From assembly GCF_046244365.1 (NCBI RefSeq), contig NZ_CP176395.1, positions 5,642,001-5,706,000 of the forward strand: a stretch of 64,000 nucleotides of DNA, read 5' to 3'. This stretch comes from Paenibacillus_V sp046244365. Its GTDB lineage: Bacteria; Bacillota; Bacilli; Paenibacillales; NBRC-103111. Below the pieces are notes generated by a model. That model was given only the letters and a program-made list of their open reading frames with translations, was not told the origin of the DNA and searched no databases. Below are positions 23,926-33,097 of the stretch, in pieces (within the stretch, counting starts at the first letter, position 1; each line of letters begins with the position of its first letter). The translations under genes and the position numbers were made by a program.

Positions 23926-25344
23926 TCAGCCGATTTCTCTGACGACAACCCGGCCTCCTTCGATCAGAATTACCGTGACCACTCGGTCGGCTCCGACGAA
24001 CTCCCCGCTCGTTACGACATCCACCCGCTCCCCGTCAATCCTGACGGTGCCTGCCGGACGAAGAGGCGTCAGCGTTCGGCCTTCCTTGCCAAGCAGATGC
24101 TGTTTAGGCATACTGGCAACATACCCGTTCTCCGACTTCAATTCTTCCCGAAGGATAAACTTGTTCCATATTCCCCGGTGCTTGAACACTTTCACGAAAA
24201 TCGCGACGACGACGATTGCGGCTGCGAACGCGATGCCAAGCGACAGCCATGCGCTATCCGTATCCGCGGCTGCCATGACGACGCCGCTGATAATGCAGAT
24301 GATGCCCGCAATCCCAAGAATGCCGAAGCTTGGCAGAAACACTTCAATGACGAGCAGCACGACGCCGGCGATAAACAGCACCATTTCCTCCACCCCCGCA
24401 AATCCCGCCACATAATGGCCGAAAAAGTACAGCCCGAATCCAAGTACGCCGAGAATGCCCGGCAAGCCGAAGCCAGGTACAAAAATTTCGATGGCGACGC
24501 CCGCAATGCCGATTAAAAGAAGAATCGGCATGACATAAGGGCTGGTGAGAAAACGCGCCAGCTTCTCCGCAAAGGTTGGCGCGAACGTAACTACGACCGG
24601 GTTGGGCTCGTCGCCTGCAAGCAGCTTGACGGCTTCCTGAACGCCTGTCGCCACCTTGTCGGCATAGCCTACCTTTAACGCCTCTTCCGCCGTCAGCGAA
24701 ACGATTTCGCCTTTGGCAAACGTCCTGTTTATGGCCGGCAGATCGACGCCTTTGCTTTTGTCAACCATTCCTTCGGCAATTAGCGGGTTCCGTCCGTTCA
24801 ATTCGGCGGCCGCACGCATTTCACCGGCCCAGAATGCGATCGTCTTCGAGCTTTCCACTTCCTTGCCGCTCGAATCGACCACGGCTGCCGCACCGATGGA
24901 GCTTCCGGGCTCCATGACGATTTTGCCTGCGTTTAGCGCAATATAGCTTCCCGCCGATGCAGCTTTGCCGCGAATATATGCGGCGGTAGGCAAACCGCTG
25001 GACCTCACAAGCTCCCCGATATCCAGCGCCGCATCCACGCGTCCGCCCAGAGTGTTGATGTCCAGGACGATCCCTTTCGCTCCGGCATCCTTCGCTTCGT
25101 CGAACGCCCTTTCCATAAAGCTGAGCAACCCGCTTTCGATCGTCTGCCGGACCGGTACGACATAGTACGCTTTCCCCTGTCCTTCCTTCGTTTGCTCGCC
25201 CGACGCCACCGCTTGGGGAATGACGGCAGCCGCCTGCAGCAGTCCGGCCAGCATCATGCAGCAAAGAACCAAACGTTTCACCCAGCCGTTATAACGGCCG
25301 CTGCTCGGCGCTTTCCAATCTGTACCTTTGGCATAGCCTCTCAT
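23926..25344 (-). CDS. yqeZ: NfeD family membrane serine protease-like protein (YqeZ type)
   Basis: 472 residues. After an N-terminal signal/membrane segment (VKRLVLCCMMLAGLLQAAAV) comes a ClpP-class (SDH) domain with DINTLGGRVDAALDIG and the presumed nucleophile serine in KAASAGSYIALNAG. Several membrane helices follow (about 285-410), then a C-terminal OB-fold (GRTLTPLRPAGTVRIDGERVDVV). Long NfeD proteins work with FloA in membrane microdomains; some relatives cleave stomatin. A good SD (GGAAGGAGG) precedes the ATG at 25344; the frame stays open to 25434. It is first of the nfeD-floA pair. Confidence 0.94.
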   Translation of the reverse strand: MRGYAKGTDWKAPSSGRYNGWVKRLVLCCMMLAGLLQAAAVIPQAVASGEQTKEGQGKAYYVVPVRQTIESGLLSFMERAFDEAKDAGAKGIVLDINTLGGRVDAALDIGELVRSSGLPTAAYIRGKAASAGSYIALNAGKIVMEPGSSIGAAAVVDSSGKEVESSKTIAFWAGEMRAAAELNGRNPLIAEGMVDKSKGVDLPAINRTFAKGEIVSLTAEEALKVGYADKVATGVQEAVKLLAGDEPNPVVVTFAPTFAEKLARFLTSPYVMPILLLIGIAGVAIEIFVPGFGLPGILGVLGFGLYFFGHYVAGFAGVEEMVLFIAGVVLLVIEVFLPSFGILGIAGIICIISGVVMAAADTDSAWLSLGIAFAAAIVVVAIFVKVFKHRGIWNKFILREELKSENGYVASMPKQHLLGKEGRTLTPLRPAGTVRIDGERVDVVTSGEFVGADRVVTVILIEGGRVVVREIG

Positions 25345-25507
25345 GGCTTCGAATCGCCTCCTTCCATGAAGTATGCGCTTACTTAAGGCAATTATGACGG
25401 AGCATGCAGCCGAATGCCGCAAGCAGTCCTGCATGCGATTCGACCATCCCTCATAAACTGCGCTGTAACGTAATACGAATCAAGTGCGACATTGTTTCAA
25501 GGGCATA

Positions 25508-25549
25508 CAAAAACACCCTAGAAGCTTCAAACTTCAAAGGGTGTTTTTA
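25508..25549. terminator. Bidirectional intrinsic terminator
   Basis: AAAAACACCCT and AGGGTGTTTTT flank an inner GAAGCTTC palindrome. T-runs occur on both strands. It ends the rpsU-yqeY transcript (minus strand), about 50 bases past the yqeY stop. Confidence 0.85.
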
Positions 25550-25601
25550 GAGATCGTTCGCGAGCTCCGAAGAGCCCTGAACGATTCGCCAATAGGCTTG
25601 T

Positions 25602-26045
25602 TTAGTTCAAGCTTTGCTGAACGACTTGGTTGACGAGCTTGCCGTCTGCACGGCCTTTCACTTTCGGCATCAATGCGCTCATCACTTTTCCCATGTCCGC
25701 TTTGGAAGAAGCACCGACTTCGCTTATGGTCTGCTGTACGATCTCTTTAACCTCTTCTTCCGTCAACTGCTGCGGCAGGTATACGGCGATAACGTCAATT
25801 TCCGCCTTAACCGTCGTTGCCAAATCGTCTCTGCCTGCTTTCTCAAAATCAAGGAGGGAATCTCTGCGCTGTTTGATTTCACGACTAAGAATATCAAGCA
25901 CTTCGCTGTCATCCAAAGTTTTTCGCTGATCTATTTCAATATTCTTGATCGCCGAACGAACCATACGGATTACGGAGAGTCGGAATTTGTCTTGGCTCTT
26001 CATCGCTTGCTTCATATCTTCGTTCAATCGTTCGTTTAAGCTCAT
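25602..26045 (-). CDS. yqeY: GatB/YqeY domain protein
   Basis: 147 residues, a stand-alone YqeY. Motifs are MKQAMKSQDKFRLSVIRMVRSAIKN, QRRDSLLDFEKAGR, AVYLPQQLTEEEV and MGKVMSALMPKVKGRADGK. The domain equals the tRNA-binding tail of the amidotransferase subunit GatB, but stand-alone members have no catalytic part and no settled role. AGGAGG lies upstream of the ATG at 26045. It is the second gene of the rpsU-yqeY operon (15-base gap). Confidence 0.95.
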   Translation of the reverse strand: MSLNERLNEDMKQAMKSQDKFRLSVIRMVRSAIKNIEIDQRKTLDDSEVLDILSREIKQRRDSLLDFEKAGRDDLATTVKAEIDVIAVYLPQQLTEEEVKEIVQQTISEVGASSKADMGKVMSALMPKVKGRADGKLVNQVVQQSLN

Positions 26046-26060
26046 CGACAAATGGTCCTC

Positions 26061-26234
26061 CTAGAACTTCCTCTTGCGGGCAGCCTCAGATTTCAGCTTT
26101 TTCTTAACGCTTGGCTTCTCATAGTGTTTACGCTTTTTAACTTCAGCGAGCACGCCATCCTTCGCTATGGAACGCTTAAAGCGGCGAAGTGCAGCATCGA
26201 TCGTTTCATTTTTACGAACACGAGTTTCTGACAC
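26061..26234 (-). CDS. rpsU: 30S ribosomal protein S21
   Basis: 57 residues, reading VSETRVRKNETIDAALRRFK at the start and ending SVKKKLKSEAARKRKF, highly basic as expected. It binds 16S rRNA near the anti-Shine-Dalgarno region of the 30S subunit. The start is GTG at 26234 with GGGAGGG upstream. It is followed by yqeY, as in B. subtilis. Confidence 0.96.
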   Translation of the reverse strand: MSETRVRKNETIDAALRRFKRSIAKDGVLAEVKKRKHYEKPSVKKKLKSEAARKRKF

Positions 26235-26404
26235 TAGATTTCCCTCCCTCCGAACAGACCGTCCAAACGAATAATGCGGTTATCAAACTACATTATAGGT
26301 GATAAGGAAAGGGAGTGTCAACCTGGGCTAGCGGCTCTTTCACACAATCTTCATAGAAATTTTAAGCAAACGGGCATTTCCGGTCTAAAATAACGGATTT
26401 CGGG

Positions 26405-26752
26405 CTACGCGCGGGTGTTCAGCGGTCCCAGCTTTTCCCCTCCGAGCAGATGATAATGGATATGAAAAACAATTTGTCCGCCGTCTTTCCCGCAATTGTT
26501 GATGAGCCTGTACCCGGATTCGGCAACGCCAAGCTCTTTGGCGACGATTTGCGCGGCGCGGTGAACGCGTCCGATAAGATGCCAATCTTCTTCTCCCGCG
26601 TCATTCATCGTAGCAATGTGCTTTTTGGGGATAATAAGCGCGTGCGCCGCAGCTGCCGGCTGAATGTCGTGAAAAGCGAGCACTTCATCGTCCTCGTAAA
26701 TTTTTTTGGACGGGATCGAGCCTTCGATAATTTTGCAAAAAATACAGTCCAT
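26405..26752 (-). CDS. HIT family (histidine triad) nucleotide hydrolase
   Basis: 115 residues, a complete Hint-type protein: MDCIFCKIIEGSIPSKKIYEDDEVLAFHDIQP at the start and the histidine triad HIHYHLLGG near the end; CIFCKI suggests a zinc site. Hint proteins hydrolyse nucleoside phosphoramidates such as AMP-lysine. GAGGAGG precedes the ATG. It is divergent from the malic enzyme gene. Confidence 0.95.
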   Translation of the reverse strand: MDCIFCKIIEGSIPSKKIYEDDEVLAFHDIQPAAAAHALIIPKKHIATMNDAGEEDWHLIGRVHRAAQIVAKELGVAESGYRLINNCGKDGGQIVFHIHYHLLGGEKLGPLNTRA

Positions 26753-26973
26753 TGCATGGCCTCCTCAAGGTAGGACGGCTAGGCGGCAGCGTTCGACAAG
26801 CCTGCTTTAGCAGTTCAACGAATCGCAGCGGCATCAGCCGTACCGTTTGCTTCTATGCTACAATAAGCCAATAATAACGCAAAACGCCCCGTAAAGTGAA
26901 GCGCGGCGCCGCTTGCTTATTAGCCGGTTACATATGCGACAACGATCGTACAATTAGGAGGACGACTACGACT

Positions 26974-28398
26974 ATGGAATCCAAATCGCTCGGCGGCAAA
27001 AGCTTTATCCTTCGCTTGGAATTCAATACCGAAACGCTGACTTTCGGTCATGTGGCTGCGGCCATCTCTGAAGCAGGCGGCGACATCGTAGCGATCGACG
27101 TCATCCAGACGGGACGGGGCTCAAGCATTCGCGACTTGACCGTACAGCTCAAGGATTCGGTGCAAATCGACCGGATTACCGAGAAGCTCAAAAGTTTAGA
27201 GGGTTTGCGTCTTGTGAACATTTCCGACCGCACCTTCCTGCTCCATCTCGGCGGCAAAATCGAAATGAAGCCCAAAACGCCGATCCATAACCGCGACGAT
27301 TTGTCGCGCGTCTATACGCCGGATGTCGCGCGCGTCTGCATGGCGATCCATGAAGAACCCCAGAAGGCGTTCACGTTGACGATCAAAAGAAATACGGTCG
27401 CCGTCGTATCCGACGGATCGGCGGTTCTCGGCCTCGGAAACATCGGATCGAGAGCGGCGATGCCGGTTATGGAAGGAAAGGCTATGCTGTTCAAGCAGTT
27501 TGCCGATGTCGACGCGTTCCCGATCTGTCTCGATACGCAGGATACCGAACAAATTATCCAGACCGTCAAAGCGATCGCACCTGCATTCGGCGGCATTAAT
27601 CTTGAGGATATTTCGGCGCCGCGCTGCTTCGAAATCGAGGAGCGTTTGCGCCAGGAGCTCGACATCCCCGTCTTCCACGACGATCAGCACGGAACGGCCG
27701 TCGTCTTGTATGCAGGCCTGATCAACGCGCTGAAGGTCGTAGGCAAGCCGCTTCAGGACGTCAAGGTTGTCGTTTGCGGCATCGGCGCCGCAGGTATGGC
27801 ATGCAGCAAAATATTGCTATCCGCCGGCGTCCGCAATCTGATCGGCGTCGATCGCGACGGTGCGATCGTCAGCACCCGGCAATACGATAATCCGTCTTGG
27901 CAATGGTTCGCGGAGAACTCCAACCCAAATAAAGAGGAAGGCGCCCTGACCGACGTCATTGCGGGAGCCGACGTCTTTATCGGGGTTTCGCGGGGCGGTA
28001 TCCTGAAACGCGAGGATGTCGCGCGCATGGCGAAGGATCCGATCGTATTCGCCATGGCCAACCCGACGCCCGAGGTGCTTCCGGAAGAGGTGGAAGACAT
28101 TGTCGCCGTCATGGCCACCGGCCGTTCCGACTACCCGAACCAGATCAACAACGTGCTGTGCTTCCCGGGCATGTTCCGCGGCGCACTCGATTGCAGAGCG
28201 ACGACCATCAACGAGGAAATGAAGCTGGCCGCCGCGGAAGCGATCGCCGATGTCATCACCGATGACGAGCGCAGCAAGTTTTACATCATTCCGAGCGTGT
28301 TCAATCAGGATATCGTCAAAACGATCCGCAACCGGGTCGTGGAAGCGGCGATCCGTTCGAAGGTCGCGCGCCGTATCCCGCGGGAGTACAGGTCGTAA
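26974..28398 (+). CDS. NAD(P)-dependent malic enzyme with N-terminal ACT domain
   Basis: 474 residues. Residues 10-90 are an ACT-type regulatory domain (SFILRLEFNTETLTFGHVAAAISEAGGDIVAIDV). The catalytic part has YTPDVARVC, VSDGSAVLGLGNIG, VFHDDQHGTAVV (metal ligands), CGIGAAGMACSKIL (dinucleotide fold), FAMANPTPEV and NQINNVLCFPGMF. It decarboxylates malate to pyruvate with reduction of NAD(P)+. The ACT extension, common in Firmicutes malic enzymes, may bind an amino acid or other effector. AGGAGG lies 12 bases before the chosen ATG; the frame is open from 26896 without an SD. It is a single-gene transcript ending at 28431-28464. Confidence 0.95.
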   Translation: MESKSLGGKSFILRLEFNTETLTFGHVAAAISEAGGDIVAIDVIQTGRGSSIRDLTVQLKDSVQIDRITEKLKSLEGLRLVNISDRTFLLHLGGKIEMKPKTPIHNRDDLSRVYTPDVARVCMAIHEEPQKAFTLTIKRNTVAVVSDGSAVLGLGNIGSRAAMPVMEGKAMLFKQFADVDAFPICLDTQDTEQIIQTVKAIAPAFGGINLEDISAPRCFEIEERLRQELDIPVFHDDQHGTAVVLYAGLINALKVVGKPLQDVKVVVCGIGAAGMACSKILLSAGVRNLIGVDRDGAIVSTRQYDNPSWQWFAENSNPNKEEGALTDVIAGADVFIGVSRGGILKREDVARMAKDPIVFAMANPTPEVLPEEVEDIVAVMATGRSDYPNQINNVLCFPGMFRGALDCRATTINEEMKLAAAEAIADVITDDERSKFYIIPSVFNQDIVKTIRNRVVEAAIRSKVARRIPREYRS

Positions 28399-28430
28399 GT
28401 TGAAGCTTCAATAAAATAACGAGCCCCATC

Positions 28431-28464
28431 AAAAAAGCTGCGGATGCGATCCGCAGCTTTTTTT
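28431..28464 (+). terminator. Intrinsic terminator of the malic enzyme gene
   Basis: AAAAAAGCTGCGGAT, short loop, ATCCGCAGCTTTTTTT: 8-9 bp GC-rich stem with A- and T-runs, so it can act on both strands (also for the convergent SgrR-type gene). Confidence 0.93.
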
Positions 28465-28507
28465 GACGCTTAGAAGATAAACGGAAGCAAAGTCAGCGCC
28501 AAAACCG

Positions 28508-30340
28508 CTATGCGCCGCCTGCAGCCGGTTTGCCGCTCCACGTTCGATTCGGCTCGATCCAGATATCCTTAAAGTTGATCATGCCGAACGAATTGAGCGA
28601 AACGCCGTGAATGGCGGGGTTGTAATTCGTTTTCGCCTTTTGGTGGAACAGAAAAATCGCATTGTAGTCGCACTTGATCAAATCGCCGATTTGCAAAATA
28701 CCGCGCAATCGCTCCGCTTCATCGGTCAGACGGACGATACGGACGATCGTTTCGTCAATTTCCTTCAGCAGCTCGTGCCCGAGGTGGCAGCGGATCGCCA
28801 AATTCGGCGTCCGGTAAATCTCCATCAGCGACAGGGCGGTATTGTCGTCGGCTACGACGCCGAACAAGCAGCAGTCGGCTTCGCGTATTTTGTTCGCGTC
28901 GAGACACTGAACGCTGTCATGAAAATCCAGCTCGATGCGAAGACCGATTTTCGCGCATTGCGACTGAATCCACAGCGCCTCTTGCTCCCGGTACACATTC
29001 GCGATCATCCGGAGCGATTCCCCGGCATATCCGCTTTCGTCCAGCAGTTTCCGCGACTTTTCGGGATCGTAGGATTCATCCTTGCGAGGCGGCTTCTCCG
29101 GAGGCAGGAAACCTTGGGCGACATAAACCTGTTTGTTATCGCCGCCTTTGACGATCTTATCGCGCCGGATGGCGTGATGGATCGCTTTGCGGACGTTCGG
29201 ATGCCGCTGCGGCCCGTTTTTGTTGATATTGAACGTGATCAGTAAACAGCCCATTTCCATTCTGTCGATCTCTTTGCGGGCAGGCGCGTGATCGCTTTGG
29301 GAAGCCCTTTTCTCAAGCCTTTCGTGATCGAGCGTCAGTTCCAGGAAAGCGGCACCCGAACCGTCGGCCAAAAACCATATTTCAATACGGTCCAGGTGAG
29401 CCCTGCTTTGAAAATAATCGTCGTACGCCTCCAAAATACAGCAAGCGTCGTCATGCTGGGTTACGTGAAACGGCCCGGTGCCGACGGGATGCCGGTTCAA
29501 ATTTCTCTCCGGGTCTCCGTACAGGTCCGCTGGCACGATCGAAGCGGCAACGGAGCTCATATAGTGGGCAAACATGTAATTCGCTTCAAGCAGTTCTACT
29601 TGCAGCATGTAGCGGTCCTGCACATGAATGGCCTTGATCGGCGCTGCCAGCCAGCCGTTCGATGATCGTTCCCCGGCATTTCTTAGCCGCAGCAGCGAAA
29701 ACTCGACGTCGTCCGCGGTCATTTCCTTCCCGTGATGAAACCTCACCCGTTTGCGCAAAAAGAACGTCCACCGCATCCCGCTTGCATCCACTTCCCAATG
29801 ATGCGCCAAATGCGGCTTAATCGTTTGATCGACGCTGTCGAAGCGTACGAGCGTGTCCGAAATTTGCCTGACGAGATGCTGATCTTTGGAGAACAGCGCC
29901 TCTACGGGGTCGAGCGTCAAATTAGACTTGGCCAACGAAAAACGAAGCGTATCGACCTTGTTGTCGTTCTCCCCGAGCTCCAAATAACCGAAATGGCCGG
30001 AGAGCCACCGCATAAACCGCTCTCTCGCCGCGGCGGATACGCTCTTGAATTGAATAAGCTCGAATGCAGTTTTCAAATTTCCCGCTTCAACAAGCTCTTG
30101 AGCTTCCTCGGTGACCAGCCGGTCGATCGAGGCGAGAAGTCTGATATACGAATGATGGCCCCGTCCGCGGCCGGGCTTCCATTCGATCCAGCCCTGATCC
30201 GTCAGCTTGCGGAGAATGAGCTTGACGTTCCGCTCCGAGCAGTACAATAAACCCGCGAGCCGGCTCAGCGTGACGGAGACCTGATCGCCTACGAGATGAG
30301 GCGACAGCTCCGCTTTTAGCCGCTCGTAATACTCGAGCAT
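28508..30340 (-). CDS. SgrR-type one-component regulator (HTH + ABC solute-binding domain family 5)
   Basis: 610 residues. The N-terminal 110 residues are the SgrR_N winged helix-turn-helix (YERLKAELSPHLVGDQVSVT, then LAGLLYCSERNVKLILRKLTDQGWIEW). From about 160 to 590 it is a dipeptide/nickel-type solute-binding domain (SBP_bac_5): TLVRFDSVDQTIKPHLAHHWEV, FLRKRVRFHHGKEMTADDVEFSL, HPVGTGPFHV, NVRKAIHHAIRRDKIV. There is no signal peptide, so the binding domain probably senses a cytoplasmic ligand. E. coli SgrR responds to sugar-phosphate stress. ATG at 30340 with AAGGTG upstream; the GTG at 30346 is an alternative. It is divergent from a 59-residue ORF; an inverted repeat at 30440-30476 lies between them. 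Confidence 0.88.
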   Translation of the reverse strand: MLEYYERLKAELSPHLVGDQVSVTLSRLAGLLYCSERNVKLILRKLTDQGWIEWKPGRGRGHHSYIRLLASIDRLVTEEAQELVEAGNLKTAFELIQFKSVSAAARERFMRWLSGHFGYLELGENDNKVDTLRFSLAKSNLTLDPVEALFSKDQHLVRQISDTLVRFDSVDQTIKPHLAHHWEVDASGMRWTFFLRKRVRFHHGKEMTADDVEFSLLRLRNAGERSSNGWLAAPIKAIHVQDRYMLQVELLEANYMFAHYMSSVAASIVPADLYGDPERNLNRHPVGTGPFHVTQHDDACCILEAYDDYFQSRAHLDRIEIWFLADGSGAAFLELTLDHERLEKRASQSDHAPARKEIDRMEMGCLLITFNINKNGPQRHPNVRKAIHHAIRRDKIVKGGDNKQVYVAQGFLPPEKPPRKDESYDPEKSRKLLDESGYAGESLRMIANVYREQEALWIQSQCAKIGLRIELDFHDSVQCLDANKIREADCCLFGVVADDNTALSLMEIYRTPNLAIRCHLGHELLKEIDETIVRIVRLTDEAERLRGILQIGDLIKCDYNAIFLFHQKAKTNYNPAIHGVSLNSFGMINFKDIWIEPNRTWSGKPAAGGA

Positions 30341-30439
30341 CTGCACCTTGATACCGCCCTTCTCGTCCGTATGTATGCCCCTTCCCGCATGAAGAGGCGA
30401 TGCCTCCGTCTTTCATAAAAGGGGAAAACCATTTTTTTG

Positions 30440-30476
30440 ATTGTACCCTTTTTATCCTCTTTTTGCGATGTACAAT
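30440..30476. promoter_or_regulatory. Inverted repeat, candidate operator between the SgrR-type gene and the small ORF
   Basis: ATTGTAC (30440-30446) and GTACAAT (30470-30476) form perfect 7-bp arms with centres 30 bp apart, about three helical turns. The arms also contain TACAAT, which could serve as -10 boxes for the two divergent genes. Assignment to the neighbouring regulator is inferred from position. Confidence 0.4.
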
Positions 30477-30522
30477 AATAACCAACCCGGGAATTACATG
30501 TTAAGAAAAGGAGCGGTGTACG

Positions 30523-30702
30523 ATGTTACCGAACCCGTATTTTTTGGAAAAGGAAATGGAAATGAAGAGGAACGAAGTGGAACGCCAAGCGCAAGACCAA
30601 TGGAAGTGGGAGGCGAACGCACGTCGCATATTCGGCATCGTGCACCGTTTGTTCGTTCCCAAATCCGAAAAAACAACCGCTGACGGAGCCCTCGGCAACT
30701 AA
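30523..30702 (+). CDS. Small protein of unknown function, 59 residues
   Basis: The ORF reads MLPNPYFLEKEMEMKRNEVE, then a charged amphipathic stretch with QWKWEANARRIFGIVHRLF, ending ADGALGN. AAAAGGAG lies 9 bases before the ATG, and a hairpin follows the stop, so it is likely a real gene although too short for default gene finding. There is no signal peptide; the middle (about 30-46) could form an amphipathic helix. I do not recognise a family. It is divergent from the SgrR-type regulator, the position that sgrS/sgrT holds in E. coli, but shows no obvious similarity to SgrT. Confidence 0.7.
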   Translation: MLPNPYFLEKEMEMKRNEVERQAQDQWKWEANARRIFGIVHRLFVPKSEKTTADGALGN

Positions 30703-30716
30703 CAAGCGGAATAGAG

Positions 30717-30752
30717 AAAAAAAAAGCGAGCCCGCTAAACGGGGCTCGCTTT
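30717..30752 (-). terminator. Intrinsic terminator shared by the amino-sugar operon and the small ORF
   Basis: AGCGAGCCCC and GGGCTCGCT pair with a short loop; on the minus strand at least nine T residues follow. The plus-strand T-run is short (TTTC), so it works best for the minus-strand operon ending at 30873. Confidence 0.88.
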
Positions 30753-30872
30753 CATCTGGATTCGTGACACTTTCCTCAAAAAAGGAGAAATCTAACAGGT
30801 TTCCGGGATCACTCATGAAAATACGCCTTTTCGGCCGTTTTCTCTTCTATGGAAGGAAGATCTCGGTACGGC

Positions 30873-31880
30873 TTATGCGTAACGGCCGATAACCGGCGTT
30901 TTCGCGTCCGCTTGCAGGGTATCCCATGTGGATTTGAGGATCGCATCATGCGTGATGACATGAGGCTTGCCGGCAATATGCTTCAGGAAGTCCTCGGTTA
31001 TGGTAAACGGCGGCTGCTCCGGCTCGATCTGACGCTGTTCGGACTCGTTCGTCACCTGCAGGAGCAGTTGACGATGGCCGATGCTCGGATCGCCCTCCAG
31101 ACGCAGCTCCGCGAAGCCTTGCGTTCCCGTGACGAAAATACGTCCGTCGCCCCATGTCCAGCTTTTCTCCGGCGTATGCCAATCCGCGTAGAGCTGAGCG
31201 ACGATGTCGCCCTCCAGCCTGACAAGCAGGCTCGCTGCATCATAGAAAGTCGGATGTTCGGGAAGGATGTTTTTGCTTACATATCCTTCCGTCGCTACGA
31301 CTTCCTTGCCGGTAAACCAGCGCAGAAGATCGAAATCGTGAATGAACAGGTCGATGACGATGCCGCCGCATTGCGCTTTGTCAAAAAACCAGTCCGGACG
31401 GGTTTCTTTCCGGAGCCGGTGCGGTTTGCGCATTCCGATCGTCACGATGTCCCCCAGCTCGCCGTTGTCGATGAGCTTTTTTAGCGTATGGATAGCGGCG
31501 CTGAAGCGCTCGGTCAACAGCATGCCGACCTTGATTTTGCCCCGGCCGATGACGGCTTGAAGCCGTTCAAACGCCTCGGTGCTCGTCACAATCGGTTTAT
31601 CGACCATGATCGGCTTGCCGTGCGCCTCGCACAGCTCGATCACGTCGATCTTCTCGCTGTTGACGGCGGCGCTGCCGACAACATCCACGTCGTCCGCGAC
31701 GAGCCGCGAGCGGTCGGCCACAAGCGGGATTCCGTGCTTGCCGGCGATGCTTGTCGCAAGCTGGATATTGTCCGGCTCGTAAATGCCTACGCATTCGTGC
31801 CCGAGCGCCAGCATTTCACTGATGAAAATATCGACATGGCCGTGCTGGCAGCCGATAATCGAAAATTTGAGCTTGCTCAC
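30873..31880 (-). CDS. Gfo/Idh/MocA family oxidoreductase
   Basis: 335 residues. The N-terminal Rossmann domain begins KFSIIGCQHGHVDIFISEML, which departs from the usual GxGxxG (GCQHGH), and KPIMVDKPIVTSTEAF is the family's catalytic Lys-Pro motif. The C-terminal half is the alpha/beta substrate domain, with KTFRMRKPH-like basic residues (RKPHRLRKETRP) and DLFIHDFDLLRWFTG. GTG start with GAGGAGG upstream; the frame extends to 32042 without support. It is last in the AraC-Gfo-nagB-nagA-Gfo cluster, so the substrate is probably an amino-sugar derivative, unproven. Confidence 0.88.
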   Translation of the reverse strand: MSKLKFSIIGCQHGHVDIFISEMLALGHECVGIYEPDNIQLATSIAGKHGIPLVADRSRLVADDVDVVGSAAVNSEKIDVIELCEAHGKPIMVDKPIVTSTEAFERLQAVIGRGKIKVGMLLTERFSAAIHTLKKLIDNGELGDIVTIGMRKPHRLRKETRPDWFFDKAQCGGIVIDLFIHDFDLLRWFTGKEVVATEGYVSKNILPEHPTFYDAASLLVRLEGDIVAQLYADWHTPEKSWTWGDGRIFVTGTQGFAELRLEGDPSIGHRQLLLQVTNESEQRQIEPEQPPFTITEDFLKHIAGKPHVITHDAILKSTWDTLQADAKTPVIGRYA

Positions 31881-31917
31881 AGACAATCCTCCTCTAAACC
31901 GCATTTGATCGGAGCGT

Positions 31918-33072
31918 TTACCCCTTAACAAGCGCCCCGTTTTTGTAAGCTCTTGCAATTCTAAGCTCATTCCCGTCCCAGTCGTACAGTGCCAAGTCCG
32001 CGGGAGCGCCTTTGGCCAGGCCCGCCGCGGCAGGCAGATCAAGCAGGGATGCGGGAATCAGCGATGACATTTCCCATGCCTCGGCTAGCGTGCATAAGCC
32101 CTTGCGGGCCAAATGCGCGATCCCCCACGGAAGCAGCTGTGCCGAACCGGCGAGCAGCTTCGGATTTTCGGCAACGCAGAGCCGGCCTTCGGGGGAAAGC
32201 AGCACTTTGCCGCCGATATGCAAGTCGTACTCGCCCGGCGCCATGCCGGCAAGCGAGACGGCGTCGCTCACAAGCAGCGCTTTGCCCGCCTTGGCCCGCA
32301 GTCCCACCTTTAAGAAGGAGTCCGGCAAGTGGAAGCCGTCCGCGATAAAGCATGACCAAAGCTCGTCTTGCGCAAGCTGCTCCCACAGAAAGTTGGGGTG
32401 GCGCGGCAGCATAAGCTGCGCTCCGTTGCCGAGATGCGTCGATAGACGCGCGCCCGCCCGGACGGCGGCATCGATCTGCTCGGGAGAAGCGACCGTATGG
32501 CCGATCGAGACGATGACGCCCGTACCCGAGCATCTTTCGATAAATGCGCAGGCTTCCGGCCATTCCGGCGAAAGGGTAATCAGCTTGATGCGTCCGCCCG
32601 AAGCTTCCTGCCAACGCTCGAAGAGCTGCCAATCCGGCGCCTTCACATATGCTTTGGCATGAGCGCCGCGAGCGCCGTCTTCCGGCGAAATGAACGGTCC
32701 TTCCAAGTGAATGCCTGCTACTGCGCTATTCGTCAACGCGTCCTGCTCGCAGGCTGAAGCAATCGATTTCATAGCTTCCGCGATTGCGTCGGGACTGTTC
32801 GTGATGACGGTCGGCAAATAAGTCGTAACTCCCTGTTCGAAAAGCAGCCGCGTTGCCTGTACGACCGTTTCCGCCGCTAACGGGAGCGTATTGAAATCAA
32901 GTCCGAAGCAGCCGTTAATTTGCAAATCGACCAAGCCCGGGGCAAGCCAAGGCAGCGTTTCCGGCTGCGCTTCCGACGGCTCGACGGAGGCGATTAAGCC
33001 CTCGTGCACGACTATGGAAACCGCCTCACCGCTAACGTAATGTCTCCCCGTAATCGTAATCGGTTCATTCAT
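31918..33072 (-). CDS. nagA: N-acetylglucosamine-6-phosphate deacetylase
   Basis: 384 residues, amidohydrolase fold. Metal and substrate motifs are LVDLQINGCFGLDFN, GIHLEGPFISPEDGARGAH, SIGHTVASPEQIDAAVRAGA, STHLGNGAQLMLPRHPN, and the catalytic aspartate in LLVSDAVSLAGM. It deacetylates GlcNAc-6-P to GlcN-6-P for NagB. The ATG at 33072 has AAGGAAGG upstream. It lies 25 bases after nagB in one operon. The two functions together channel GlcNAc-6-P to fructose-6-P and ammonia. Confidence 0.95.
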   Translation of the reverse strand: MNEPITITGRHYVSGEAVSIVVHEGLIASVEPSEAQPETLPWLAPGLVDLQINGCFGLDFNTLPLAAETVVQATRLLFEQGVTTYLPTVITNSPDAIAEAMKSIASACEQDALTNSAVAGIHLEGPFISPEDGARGAHAKAYVKAPDWQLFERWQEASGGRIKLITLSPEWPEACAFIERCSGTGVIVSIGHTVASPEQIDAAVRAGARLSTHLGNGAQLMLPRHPNFLWEQLAQDELWSCFIADGFHLPDSFLKVGLRAKAGKALLVSDAVSLAGMAPGEYDLHIGGKVLLSPEGRLCVAENPKLLAGSAQLLPWGIAHLARKGLCTLAEAWEMSSLIPASLLDLPAAAGLAKGAPADLALYDWDGNELRIARAYKNGALVKG

Positions 33073-33097
33073 CGAACCATCGCCTTCCTTCCGCTTG

